Part shown: positions 13,507-24,592 of the stretch, piece after piece
Layout of the letters: every line of letters starts with the position of its first letter
How positions within the stretch are numbered: the first letter of the stretch is position 1
Origin: Diphasiastrum complanatum
Lineage: Eukaryota > Streptophyta > Lycopodiopsida > Lycopodiales > Lycopodiaceae
Reading direction: 5' to 3'
DNA: 57,057 nucleotides
NCBI GenBank assembly: GCA_029204225.1
Contig: MU833041.1
Location: 5,001-62,057, forward strand
Program-made: the position numbers and the translations under genes
The notes under the pieces: generated by a model
The model's input: the letters and a program-made list of their open reading frames with translations, nothing else
The model's database searches: none
What the model was told of the DNA's origin: nothing

Positions 13507-13934
13507 CGCAACGATCCACCAGCAATCTCTACTTTTTCATTAATTCAATCCTTCATCCTTTTGTATGAGGGGCCCTACTGCTACTTCATCCGACCACTGT
13601 CTCGGGCTAAGGCATTGCTGCATTTCATTCAACATTTAACTCTACACAACTTGCGCTTTACCGCAGCTGCTACAGTACACGGATGTATGCAGCAATCCTA
13701 TGCTATGGGGAATGCACCACACATGTACAAGCTAGAACGTGGGTCCTTCTAACTTTGTCTGACATGGCTATGTTTCATACGTGGGTACAGTTTGTTGGCA
13801 GTGATTTCACCATTCAACCAATGCTGCCATGCCGTGGCTGTCGTGATTAGACAGGAGAGGGCCTGCTTGTCATAATCATTGTAGCAGAGCAGAAATGGGC
13901 CCCTGGATACTGGAATACCATATTGCCTTCTCAA

Positions 13935-14175
13935 AAGCATTCAACAAATGTATCAAGATGGCTTACCTTCCAGCTTACTAGAGACACCAAAAACAACTAC
14001 CATTCCAAATGCATTCAGCAAATGTATCAAGATGGCTTACCTTCCAGCAGACTAGAGACGAAAAAAAAAATTAGCATTCCAAATGCATTCAACAAAATGT
14101 ATCAAGATGGCTTACTTTCCAGCCTACTAAAGACACCAAAGGCAATTACCATTCCAAATGCATTCAACAATTCAT
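13935..14175 (+). repeat. Three-unit tandem repeat, period near 78
   Basis: Three consecutive units carry 'TGTATCAAGATGGCTTAC', 'TTCCAGC' and 'CATTCCAAATGCATTCA'. They start near 13936, 14013 and 14092. The small length differences come from A-run changes. The region stays open on the + strand (13923-14276), which encodes the repeated peptide 'MYQDGL(P/L)SS', but it has no known domain and I do not call it a gene. Confidence 0.85.
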
Positions 14176-14274
14176 GCAAGCAAACCAGATTAGCACAAAG
14201 AAAATTTTATATCCTCTATTTTCCTCAAGGATTGAAACACTCCTGCCATAACTATGGGTTTCCCTCTATACCAT

Positions 14275-14560
14275 AATAAATTAACTAGAGATTTGTGCAT
14301 AAGGAATCTTATCAACCTATCACAAGAATTATCGCACATAGCATCCATATCATGAGAGAACAAGAGAAGCCATAGCTGGTTACACTATTTACTCTCATCA
14401 TAATAACAATGAAGATAACTAGGATCTAAATATAAGGCTGGTTTCACCCTTTGGTAGTAGACCATTTGGGCCCGACCAACATTACAAGATTTTGCAAGTA
14501 CATGCTCTACAAATAGATTTTACTATACCATATATATACACATATTCTACAAATAGATTA
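14275..14560 (+). repeat. Dispersed repeat shared with 6.0 kb
   Basis: Second copy of the repeat at 6000-6290, with 'CACCCTTTGGTAGTAGACCA' and 'CCCGACCAACATTA'. It ends with a short internal duplication around 'CTACAAATAGATT' (about 14509 and 14549). Confidence 0.6.
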
Positions 14561-15179
14561 TTATATACCATATATATAAACTTGAGTTATTGCTTATCCC
14601 AATAAAGTGCTTGGAACATTCATGGTTTGAGAGGAAAAAAGTTAGTCCTAATTTCAGTGAATCTTATGATCTCCTTCCTACAAATCAATAACCTTGTGTC
14701 TATTTATGAACATGTATTCCATGCCACCAGATTCTTAAGATGCTACTTAGATGTTTGAGTTAACAAGATCAATCTATGATTTTCATACAAGAAAGCTTTT
14801 AATCAATTTTTGGAATAGAAAAAAGTGCCTTTCTGTTTGATTATAGAGAATGATAACCATTAAGAAATTTAACAAGATTTTAATGATAGCCATATAGAAC
14901 TGTTTATTTTTTGTGATTACATAAGATGTTGATATTAGGCTAATTTATCATTCATATAAGATTGACGGGTCATCGTCATCTTATTGATCTTCACACCCTT
15001 CAACTTGTCTTCACAAACATCAAACCTTAGCGTATATTACTAGATTACCAAACACCTATCATGCTTAGAATATTAAAAAATAAAACTCACCACATCAAAG
15101 TTAGAATACAACATTACTTTGCTCTCCCTAGGTGCACTCCATTAAGTTTTGGTTATGTTAATGATTCATTGTGTCCCTC
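14561..15179. other. Noncoding, nothing recognised
   Basis: AT-rich sequence with no recognisable coding segment or repeat partner in this window. Confidence 0.4.
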
Positions 15180-15614
15180 TTGGAACAATTTACTTCAATG
15201 AAAAAGACTTCTTTGCTATCCTTTGATTTGATTGGTTGATGCTTTCCCCTTGCGCAAATGTTGGCATATTGAAAGTTCGTTGCTCAACAATTCTTGCAAA
15301 GAGGTATTTCTCCATGACTCTTCAAGGTATTATCCCTTGACTCATAGACTTTATGTAATGTGTCCCAAGCCTCCTTTGTTATAGTGGATCCCTCCAACTC
15401 CATAATGATTTCATTAGACATTCATTTTGATTCAGTAGAGCTAGTGTTGCTTTTCATCATATCTCAGTAGTTCTTTTGCTAGTTGTGGCCATTTGTCAAC
15501 TCCAAGCACAATATCATCTAGCTCTTGTATTTTCAAAAAATATTCCATCTATCCTTCCATATAGAATAGTTAAAATATGTTGCTTCTATAAAGATGTTGC
15601 CATGAGCAGCCATC
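15180..15614 (-). mobile_element. Copia gag remnant, split by LTR element
   Basis: On the - strand this is a decayed gag. 'AWDTLHKVYESRDNTLKSHG' is read at about 15383-15320, upstream of a stop and a shifted frame. The N-terminus is next to the LTR retrotransposon boundary. When the element 15615-20336 and one CCATC duplication are taken out, the - strand reads into an ATG whose product begins MAAHGNIFIEATYFNYSIW, a typical copia gag start. The gag initiation codon is therefore in the target duplication region, and the leader of this older element lies at 20342 onwards. Confidence 0.65.
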
Positions 15615-16446
15615 TGTGGAAAAAGTACCAAAAGGACCAAGAGTGGATCCTAATCTGATCCTCAAGAGGGATTGTTTGTCAGATTACTTGATCTATCAAT
15701 CTACTTCAGATTAAGATCAATCTAGATCAATTTTAGACACAAAATCCTAACAAGAACAATCAGTAATTGAAGGTAAGTGTACTTTCTGGTTTCACACGTG
15801 TGAAACACTGTCTAAATACGGACTCCAACCTGAAAATCAAGTACACATTGATAGAACCTCAAAACAATCGAAACAAATGTAGACAAATGGAGAGAATCAC
15901 TCAAAATTGCTTCCAAAACCAAGATTGGTGTCTCACATTGATTATGGCCAAATGTGGCTCTATATATACAATAAGTGGGAGCTCGTGGTACTGATCATCC
16001 CTTTGATCCCACATGTATGAAGGTGATTTGTCATATGATGATTCATCATGCAAAACTGACACTTGGACAAAACCTTCTATTTTGAGCACTTTTGGTCCAT
16101 TTTCCTTCTATATGGAGATCTACTTGAAAATCTTCTAGAATTCAAAATTCGCCTACTTCAGCTTATTCCACACGTGTGAGCTGTCCTATACACATGGGAT
16201 ATGACACCTAACCAAAATATTTGGCTCATGCAATCAATAGATTGATGCCATGTGTCATATATCTAGAAAACTAGTTTTTGGCCTTTTTAGCCACTAAAAC
16301 TTGAATTAAATCATATGTACAACCTATATGATTATGGTACATGACAAGTACACTATTTTCACACGTGGGAACAGGCTCCACACACATGTGTTTATCTATA
16401 TACAAGAGTTTTGGCCTCTACCAAGCTTATTTTTGCATTTTTCACA
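15615..16446 (-). repeat. 3' LTR of the 15.6-20.3 kb element
   Basis: An 832-bp LTR (downstream one for the - strand). It is nearly identical to 19506-20336. It carries the palindromes TTCACACGTGTGAA (about 15790) and CCACACGTGTGAG (about 16170) and a half-form TTCACACGTGGGAA (about 16359). The text 'GGCTCTATATATAC' near 15955 holds a TATA-like box in + orientation; its - strand reading also gives TATATA. Confidence 0.93.
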
Positions 16447-16462
16447 CTCCTCCTCAAAAATC
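16447..16462 (-). other. Polypurine tract
   Basis: The + strand reads CTCCTCCTCAAAAA next to the left LTR. On the - strand this is TTTTTGAGGAGGAG directly before the LTR, the expected place for the primer of plus-strand DNA synthesis. Confidence 0.85.
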
Positions 16463-16724
16463 TAGCTTGGTAAATTTAGCTTGATGGAAAACATGATGAT
16501 CTTGAACTTGACTCCATGGGCTGAATTGGTCTTTGCTTGTTCAAAAGGTGTGAAGATCAGCCAATGAGCTTGATGTTGATCTGAAATCACCATATCCATG
16601 ATAGTGCTTCTTTGATGTTGACATCTTTGATGAGCTTGAGAGTTTTGCACCATCCTAGCACCTCCAAAATTGATTCCTTCCAATTTTCATGTAGATGCTT
16701 GACCTTGAGGCTTGCTCCTTCACA

Positions 16725-17156
16725 TTAGATATGCTCTTCTTTCCCTTGAAATGTGAGCCACATGGGTTCAACCATGTTTCTTGAGTTTCTTTTTGGAATC
16801 ACAACTTGAGAAGGTCTCTCCTCCTCAATCCTTGGCACACTTGAACCTTGAGATGACTCCTTAAGATCCTCTTCATGATGCTCCTTCTTGATGGAAATCC
16901 GAGACCTCCATGTCTCATAATGATCACAACAAGTATGACCACTCAATATGCACTTCCTATGATTATCAAGATTACTTATGCTAGAAACATAAGTCCAAAA
17001 ATCACCACAACTTGGCATGATTTTTCCAATATCGAAATCAAAAGGTATCTCCATCTCAATAAGGCTAACTACTTGCTTATGGATATAAGTGTCCACTTTG
17101 GATGCATCACTTATTCTCATAAGAAGCAACTTGCCTTTAGGATTGAAAACATACAA
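16725..17156 (-). pseudogene. Open frame inside the LTR element, copia-like C-end
   Basis: A 143-codon open frame without a clear domain. Its last third, 'SSVPRIEEERPSQVVIPKRN' followed by 'SRNMVEPMW', looks like the proline- and basic-rich hinge between copia integrase and reverse transcriptase, which usually ends in an R..R..P..W pattern. The first part (VFNPKGKLLLMRISDASKVD) is unassigned. No catalytic motif is visible. I regard it as a relict of the parent polyprotein; a small protein of its own is less likely. Confidence 0.35.
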
Positions 17157-17239
17157 TTTTCATCTTTATGAATGAACACATCATTCATGATCTTATTGAA
17201 ACCAAAAGATCCTACACTATGAAGATATTTCCATTTCCT

Positions 17240-17968
17240 TCATTTCATAACTAATGTAAGCTTACAAAGAAAACATATTTTGCTATCTTTTAAGGCATCA
17301 CACTCAACTAGCATTGCCTTAAGCCACCTTTGAGATACAAAAATCCCTTCAAAGCAAAATGGTTCTTCATAAGTTGACATGAAAGCATAAATGAAACTAT
17401 TTTCATTTTGTGATTGCTCCTCCTCATTCTTGATTGATTTCTCTTGAATCATAACAATAAGTTTGAACTTATTTAAAGTTCCAAGTAAAATACTTTCCAA
17501 GGACATAAAATAAATCCAAGTTACTTTTATGAAAGTGACATCTATCTTTGCATCTTGAACCAAACAATGCACTTCCAAATGAAAAATTTCAAAAGATTTG
17601 ACATGTGCTGTGATGGACTCTTGAAGACAAATCTTGCAAGTCCTTGTGAGACTCCAAGCCTCATTCACCTTTCCACAAAGGAAACACCTTCTCTTGGACT
17701 TGTCCTTCTTGTATTTGCATTTCAAACTTGAAGCTCCATCCTTCACCTCGGCCCCCTTGCTTTGGCTCTCCTTGGATAAATTGGTCTTCTTTTTGTAGCA
17801 TCTTGAGAAAATATATCCTCCCTTGCCACAAAGGTTGCACTTAGGATCCTTTCTTTCCTTCAATAGGATGCCACCTATTGATGCCATGTGAATAGAAACC
17901 TGTGATATGATTCTACAAATGTAATTTGTGACTTTCAAGAGACTAGATTTGAACAACCTAAGAATCAA
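17240..17968 (-). pseudogene. Gag-like open frame with damaged zinc knuckle
   Basis: The largest open frame in the element (242 codons, no ATG context chosen with confidence). At residues about 41-54 it has 'CNLCGKGGYIFSRC'. This fits the CCHC knuckle spacing but the histidine position is tyrosine, so metal binding is doubtful. A second cysteine-rich patch, 'RCFLCGKVNEAW' and later 'CKICLQ', follows a lysine-rich stretch (KCKYKKDKSKRR). The rest is hydrophobic and acidic without known motifs. It may be a gag nucleocapsid remnant. It lies in the middle of the element, with 1.5 kb of noncoding leader before it. Confidence 0.45.
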
Positions 17969-19490
17969 TCTTCACACTAATGACTAGTCACTTGGAAACT
18001 TTGCTTTGATCACTAAGGCACAAGCACACAATCTTTGAATCAAATCACAAAAGAAATCAGATCCAATCTCCTATTGGACTCATGAAATACCAATGACTCT
18101 TTCTTTTGAAAATTGAAATGGATATGAAAAGATTTGACACCTAGATTTTTCTTTTCACTTGACTAGTTCTCTCAACACTTGAGATTCTTGAACAAAAGAT
18201 GGGTTTTGTTTCAAAAACATGAAAATCAAACTTAATCACTTCTTTTGGACTCACTCTTGACCCAAATAATCTCACTCTTGAGATTTAGAATGAATTTGAT
18301 TTGATTTGACAACAAACTATACCATCAATGTTTCACAAAGCTTAAAAAATTTAGACTACTAGAGATTCACAAAGATCTCAACCATGCATGAATACTCAAA
18401 TATGGAGTCCTCATTCTAGACATCCAATGGGATTCCAAATTGACCCTCACACTCTCACAAAGAAAGTTGAATAGAACTAATTTGAGTTTCATACATTCTA
18501 TGTCAATTTTTGCTCAACAAATTGAATTAATCACCCCTATTGGATTCCACCAATTACTCTACCTCTTAAGACTTGGAATGAAATTCAAAATCAAAAGTGG
18601 TGATTTTTCTCAATAAGATATTGTGCTTCAAAGAGCTAATGCCACTTAGAAAGATTTGATCACTTAGGAGAAGACAAACTCTCCACCAATAACAACACAA
18701 AATGAGCTTCTAGATCTTGCCCTCTACAAAGGAAGGAACTCTTAGAAAATTGGATCTCTCTCTACACATTTGTCATAGACATCTTAATGACTCTTTTCAA
18801 ACCTTACAATCACTCAAACAAATTGAGTAGGGTTGAACAATGTGACTTGGATCTCAATCTCTTTTCTAGAACTCTCAATTTAAGCCAATCTATGTCAAAT
18901 TCTACAAAAGATTTGGATAGATGCTCTATATGCACTAGAAACTCTCAAGGGTTTCACTTGGAGGACAAATCCAAAGATGTTTTCTAGCAAATTGATGCTT
19001 CTAAACTTGACCCTATCACTCTTGAACAAATCTAGAGTGATGGTACAATGGATTTCAACCTCTCACCTTGCATATCACTCCTTAATCTATGATTTTTAGC
19101 AAAATCTCTCTCAACTTCAACATGCACTCAAAAAATCAGAGATAATCAATTAATGCACCTAATTCAAGCTTCAAATTTAATTTCTTGGCTGATCTAATCC
19201 AAGAACTAATCAAGCGATTAGATTTTCTATAGAAAATGCTTGATTTTGCACCAAAAATCACTCGAATTGAGTATGTGAGTCAAATTCTACAAATTTTTGA
19301 AATTTCTCAATCAAAACTGGAGCTGTACGGCCTCACACGTGTGACAGCCCACAACAAGATCTGGACCAAAAAATTTGAGGATAGCTATCAAATCCAACTC
19401 GCTACACAAAAATTGACTAGTTTCCAAAAAACTGCTAATTTTGGCTTTGATTTGGATAAACCTATCAATTTCAACAAAAATCTCTTGTAC
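17969..19490. other. Noncoding leader of the LTR element
   Basis: The part between the primer-binding site and the gag-like frame is AT-rich, full of stops in all frames and without recognisable protein. It holds one more copy of the CACACGTGTGA palindrome (about 19334-19346). Confidence 0.5.
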
Positions 19491-19505
19491 TAGGCTCTGA
19501 TACCA
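19491..19505 (-). other. Primer-binding site (initiator Met-tRNA)
   Basis: The + strand reads GGCTCTGATACCA and a few bases before the right LTR. The reverse complement TGGTATCAGAGCC is the usual plant copia sequence complementary to the 3' end of initiator methionine tRNA. It fixes the right LTR as the 5' LTR. Confidence 0.92.
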
Positions 19506-20336
19506 TGTGGAAAAAGTACAAAAAAGACCAAGAGTGGATTCTAATCTGATCCTCAAGAGGGATTGGTTGTCAGATTACTTGATCTATCAATCTACTTTAG
19601 ATTAAGATCAATCTAGATCAATTCTAGACACAAAACCCTAACAAGAACAATCATTAATTGAAGGTAAGTGTACTTTCTGGTTTCACACGTGTGAAACACC
19701 GTCTAAATATGGACTCCAACCTGAAAATCAAGTACACATTGATAGAACCTCAAAACAATCGAAACAAATGTAGACGAATGGAGAGAATCACTCAAAATTG
19801 CTTCCAAAACCAAGATTGGTGTCTCACATTGATTATGGCCAAATGTGGCTCTATATATACAATAAGTGGGAGCTCGTGGTACTGATCATCCCTTTGATCC
19901 CACATGTGTGAAGGTGCTTTGTCATATGATGATTCATCATGCAAAACTGACACTTGGACAAAACCTTCTATTTTGAGCACTTTTGGTCCATTTCCTTCTA
20001 TATGGAGATCTACTTGAAAACCATCTAGAATTCAAAATTTGCCTACTTCAGCTTATTCCACACGTGTGAGATGTCCTATACACATGGGATATGACACCTA
20101 ACCAAAATATTTGGCTCATGCAATCAATGGATTGATGCCATGTGTCATATATCTAGAAAACTAGTTTTTGGCCTTTTTAGCCCCTAGAACTTGAATTAAA
20201 TCATATGTACAACCTATATGATTATGGTACATGACAAGTACACTATTTTCACACGTGGGAACAGGCTCCACACATGTGTGTTTATCTATATACAAGATTT
20301 TTGGCCTCCACCAAGCTTATTTTTGCATTTTTCACA
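19506..20336 (-). repeat. 5' LTR of the 15.6-20.3 kb element
   Basis: An 831-bp LTR, the upstream copy for the - strand element and so its likely promoter. It has the same CACACGTGTG palindromes as its partner (about 19681 and 20059, half-form near 20250), plus one CACATGTGTG gained by substitution near 19900. Confidence 0.93.
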
Positions 20337-20341
20337 CCATC

Positions 20342-20590
20342 TTGACTAGAATGTGAAAAACTAGATCAAACTTAATAAAATGAATATGGTATGCATAAGC
20401 CCTAATCTTGTGCTTTGCACTCTATATTTTTTAGAAATTAGATATTAAACACTTTAAAAAAATCATAAATATCAAGAAGAGATGATTTATGTTATGTCCA
20501 TGACCAATACATAGGATTCAGTATGCTCCTAGTCTTGGATACATGGTACTCCAGTGAAACAAGTTGTTAGTTATGCCATGTCATACTGGA
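20342..20590 (-). mobile_element. 5' flank of split copia element
   Basis: This is the leader side of the copia gag remnant at 15180-15614, displaced by the LTR element. No primer-binding site is recognisable in it. Confidence 0.4.
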
Positions 20591-21025
20591 CGTGACCCGA
20601 AAGTAACTAATATCCTTGTGAGGCCCATAACACACTAAATGGAATTAAAAAAAGTTTTGGGACAGTCAAGGCATGTGTAGAGTTATCAATAGCAATTCTA
20701 TGAATAGAGGATCCATGCTTAGAGACTCTATTCTAAAGGATTCTATGTATAGGAGAGTTAGGACCTTGCATGACTATGTGCACAGGTGGTTCATGGCTCT
20801 ATAAGAAGAGGCCAAACTCGCCCTACTCCTCACATTTGTGGTTGATTCATTGCCAGGGTTTTACTCTACTATCATGCTTCTTATTCCTTGGCTTGGGGGT
20901 GAAGCTTCTAGAGTCAATTGGTTACTTCTACTTGGTTCGATGGTTTCTCCATAGTGTGTTTTCTATTGTGTTTGTCTTGTAAGCAGGATCTTGAAGAGCT
21001 TCCCTTATAGTTGGTATCAAGGCAA
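20591..21025 (+). mobile_element. Copia LTR 3' part plus primer-binding site
   Basis: The LTR segment shared with 1331-1610 continues here to its 3' end (GTAAGCAGGATCTTGAAGAG, then CTTCCCTTATAG). It is followed at about 21011 by TTGGTATCAAGGCAAGG, a slightly mutated Met-tRNA primer-binding site. The leader continues to about 21330, then the element is lost. It is a truncated + strand 5' end. Confidence 0.7.
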
Positions 21026-21372
21026 GGCTTACAAAGATTGGAGAACTTGGAGAAGGGCAACCTTTCATCAAAATTTCGGTTTATATCAATGGGAATTCAC
21101 TTCCAGGTGGATAGCAAGATTTCAAGTGGGTGTTCTATCCTAGTTTACATTTGCATGTTGCGAAGATTTTACTCTTGAAAATTTTTAGGGTTTTATGGAG
21201 AATTGTGTGAACTCGAAGGGAAGGTCTCTTCTAAAATCTTAAAGGCCAGTAGACTTATTGATTTATCATTCACATAAAGTTAGTCTTGAATCAACTTAAG
21301 TGAAATTAGACTTGAAAATAATGGATCACATAAATTCATTCACATACAACAGAAGCACTAAGGGGTCAAGAT

Positions 21373-21419
21373 GGGGACCCCCCCCCCCCCCCCCCCAGAT
21401 GGGAACCCCCCCCCCCCGG
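21373..21419. repeat. Two C homopolymer runs
   Basis: Two C runs, roughly 18 and 13 bases long, separated by AGATGGGAA. Lengths in such runs are prone to sequencing error. Confidence 0.9.
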
Positions 21420-21593
21420 GAAGGATATTTCTTGTCATTATGCAAAACCAATTGGCCTATGCCAATTACATATACATTGGATTTCCAACAAGGGTCTCAA
21501 AATAAGAACATAAACTTACTTCCTTTCAATGGTCTTAATTCCAAATCTAGCTTATCAGAAGCATAGGATTTTTTTCATAATCTTGATTCTTTT

Positions 21594-21825
21594 GACATGC
21601 AATCATGAAGGATCATAGAAACTTGACATGCAATCATGATGGATCATAGAAACTTGACATGCAATCATGATTGATCATAGATACTTGACATGCAATCATG
21701 ATTGATCATGCAATCATGATTGATCATGCAATCATGATGGATCATAGATACTTGACATGCAATCATGATGGATCATAGATACTTGACATGCAATCATGAT
21801 TGATCATAGTTACTTGACATGCAGC
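21594..21825 (+). repeat. 31-bp tandem repeat
   Basis: About six units of 31 bases begin GACATGCAATCATGA and end CATAG(A/T)(A/T)ACTT. In the middle, an 18-base sub-unit (CATGCAATCATGATTGAT) is itself repeated twice more, so the array expands at two levels. The unit contains ATCATGAT and TGATCA palindromes. Remnants (TAGTTACATGCAA) run on to about 21885. Confidence 0.92.
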
Positions 21826-22079
21826 TGAAAATGAGCAAGCTATAGTTACATGCAAGAGCAAATAACCCAACTGTAGTTACATGCAAATGCAATCATCATA
21901 GAAAATGCATGCATGCAAAAGTTTTGAAGATCATAACTTGTAGAAAGCCGAGTTTGAGGAAGTGAGAGCTTTGTTTCTTGATTAATTGGTTGCTGGATTT
22001 TTGGTAGTAGTAGTAGGCCGAGTTAGAGGAATGGCCAAGACTAGATTATGGTGCAAATACTCCAAGAATGGAGATGCAA

Positions 22080-22215
<136 letters not shown>

Positions 22216-22319
22216 TGAGCTTCAAGATCCTCCAATCCAAAATTTAGCATAGCCTCCTTGAGCCAATGCTTCAATCTTCTTCTCCAAAGCACTTGTACAC
22301 AAGAACAAACAAGAGGGAA

Positions 22320-22412
22320 GAGCTAGGAAGCACAAACCTACGCTTCTACTTGGTTGGGTGGTTGCTCCATAGTGTGTTATCCATTGTGGTTTATCTTGTA
22401 AGCAGGATCTTA
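22320..22412 (+). repeat. Copia LTR 3'-end fragment
   Basis: 'CTTCTACTTGGTTGGGTGGT', then 'TGCTCCATAGTGTGTT' and 'CTTGTAAGCAGGATCTT', match the LTR end at 20925-21000. No primer-binding site follows. Confidence 0.6.
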
Positions 22413-22919
22413 CTATAACTATGTTAAAAGAACGACTTGGGTTATTAGCACAACCATCATCTTGAACTCGTCACCAATGAAGGAGAGTTGATTTATGAAA
22501 AAAAAAAAATTGTCAACATTGAATGTCGATTCAAAAAAAAATATGCCAATCAACTTTAATGAGGAAGATAGGTCTCCAACTTCATCGGTTGAAAAAAAAA
22601 AAAGTGTTGATAATATGTCAAGTGTGGCATTAGGAAAAATTTCTTAGAAAACGTACTCTAAAAAACTATGTACAAATATTTTGAGCCCTTGTGTAGTTTT
22701 TATCATATTTAAATCCTAAAAAATAGTGCTGTCTTCAAATGTTGTTCCATTTCTATTATGATGGTTGTACGCAATTTGTAATTTTTTTTGTTTTGTCATG
22801 ATCCATTGTTAAAATACATGTTCTAAAAATAATTTGGATTTTGACTCATAAAAAAAGATGATTTTGGGCTAAAATTAGGTTTTTTAAAAAATACTTTAAA
22901 AGATTAGTCTTTTTTAGAT

Positions 22920-24035
22920 CAAAGTCCCGAAACAAACAGTGTGCATCCAAGCTTAATGCTTTGGTAAAAATATCTGTTGTCATATCTTGCGTTTGACAGT
23001 ACTACAAGTCTACCTCCTTGTTGAAAAATTTGCTTCTGACGAAGTGATACTTGAGTTCAATGTGCTTACTCCTAGAATGAAACCTAGGCTTGGCTGACAA
23101 GGCAATGGCACTTTGATTATCACAAAATAATAATGTCGGAGCAAATTGATTAAGACCGATATCTGAAAGTAAGTTCCTCAACCAAATTGCTTCCTTTGTA
23201 GCTTGAGAGGCTGCAATATACTCTGATTCAGTGGAAGATAGAGCTATCGAAGATTGCTGCGACTATTCCAAGAAATTGGACCATTGTTGAGGAAGAATGT
23301 AAATCCGAAAGTGGATTCACTAGTGTCTACATCTCCTGCCCAACTTGCATCTGTGTAACCAATGAGTAGATTGAGTTTGTCGTTCTCGACTGCTCCATAA
23401 TAAATGCAAAAGTCCATAGTAGCTCGAAGATATCTCATGACTTAGCAAAGAGCCTTCCAATGTGTTACACCAGGGCTCGTCATAAACTAACTGAGAGAGC
23501 TGACTGCAAAAGCTATGTCTTGCCTGATACAGATCATGGTGTACATAAGAGATCCTATAATACAATGGTAAGGATACTCACACATTTGCTCCTTCTCTTG
23601 AATTGTTTGAGGACACTGGTCCTATGACAATTTGAGACCTGGTTGCATTAGTGAGAAAGCTAATTTGCAATTAATCAGATTATATCTGATTAACATGTTG
23701 TTGTTGTGTAATGTAGACCAACTTCTATTTTCTGTCTCTGTGGATTTGAATACCAAGGCAAAAATGAGCTTCGTCCAGATCGGTAGCCAAAAACCCTAAA
23801 GAACAAGCGATTTTTGACAAAATCATACTCTAGAATCGTAGATCTTGCAAACTTTCAACACACAATTATTAATTCAGCAATCAATAAAACCCTAACTAAA
23901 AGCACACTTGCTGGAAATTCAGATCTGCACTATGAAAAATACAAGCAGAAATTGAAAAATCGCCAAAAACTAATATCGAAAATAATTCATAAAATCTTGG
24001 AGAATGTCATCTTTGTTAGCCTTGCTCTGATACCA
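22920..24035 (-). mobile_element. Internally deleted copia element (RT end, RNase H)
   Basis: Read on the - strand, the primer-binding site (24035-24024, TGGTATCAGAGC) and a leader of about 400 bases are followed directly by the end of the reverse transcriptase. That part includes 'GSLMYTMICIRQDIAFAV' in a broken frame and 'MRYLRATMDFCIYYG'. RNase H follows ('DASWAGDVDTSESTFGFTFF', 'ALSSTESEYIAASQATKEAI', 'FCDNQSAIALSAKPRFHSRS', 'KHIELKYHFVRSKF') and then the usual end 'TTDIFTKALSLDAH'. Gag, protease, integrase and the RT core are gone and the frame is interrupted several times, so it is a dead deletion derivative. Confidence 0.85.
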
Positions 24036-24115
24036 CTATAAGGAAAAGCACCTCAACATTTTGCTTACAAGACAAACAAAAAGAAACAACAGTGGAGCAA
24101 AATCACCCAACCAAT
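24036..24115 (-). repeat. LTR end of the copia deletion derivative
   Basis: On the - strand, 'CATTGGTTGGGTGATTTTGC', then 'TCCACTGTTG' and 'TTGTCTTGTAAGCAAAATG', lead into the primer-binding site at 24035. It is the 5' LTR 3' end, related to the fragments at 10.7, 20.9 and 22.3 kb. The rest of this LTR probably extends rightwards, perhaps to about 24.5 kb, but I could not fix its start. Confidence 0.6.
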
Positions 24116-24560
24116 GAAAAGCCACTGACCAATCGCCAATATCATCACACATGATAGGATGTAGGTGTAGAGAGAAAACTTGTAATGAAAAGCTATACTA
24201 GGGAGGGAGCTACTAGGAAGAGAGGAGTAGTAGGTATGCAACTAAGAAAGAGAGGATCTCTTGTCACACCAAGAGATGAGGTTGATGTAGGGGAGTGTGG
24301 GAGGTGAGCCATAGTGAAGATTACAATTGAATGAAATATATTTGTCAACCAAGAAATTTTACAATCATTTGTCAATAACACATGGTTTTTGACAAGTAAC
24401 TTGTTAATTAGTATCAACCGTTATCTCTTTAATGGTAGGAGTTGGATGTCTCACAAATGAAGACAAATAAGAGAATAATAACGGGGTCTAATTTGTCATA
24501 TGTCTCGATTTACATCACGTTCACATGATTAAAAATATCAAAGTAATTAGAATCAACTGA

Positions 24561-24588
<28 letters not shown>
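24561..24588. repeat. (GT)14 microsatellite
   Basis: Perfect GT run of 28 bases. Confidence 0.95.

Positions 24589-24592
<4 letters not shown>

Larger units (their letters stand above)
15615..20336 (-). mobile_element. Complete non-autonomous LTR retrotransposon
   Basis: A 4722-bp element with all structural ends in place. Direct LTRs lie at 15615-16446 and 19506-20336, each starting TGTGGAAAAAG and ending TTTTTCACA. A primer-binding site beside the right LTR and a polypurine tract beside the left LTR show that it is transcribed on the - strand. CCATC flanks both sides (15610-15614 and 20337-20341) as a 5-bp target duplication. The 3.06-kb interior has a damaged zinc knuckle and copia-like scraps but no integrase core, reverse transcriptase or RNase H. 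It would depend on enzymes from another element, like large retrotransposon derivatives. By eye the two LTRs differ at about 20-25 positions (near 3%), so the insertion is not very recent. Confidence 0.92.

Noticed and set aside
13923-14276. 117-codon open frame as a gene
   Set aside because: It is made of three tandem copies of a noncoding-looking 78-base unit and shows no domain.
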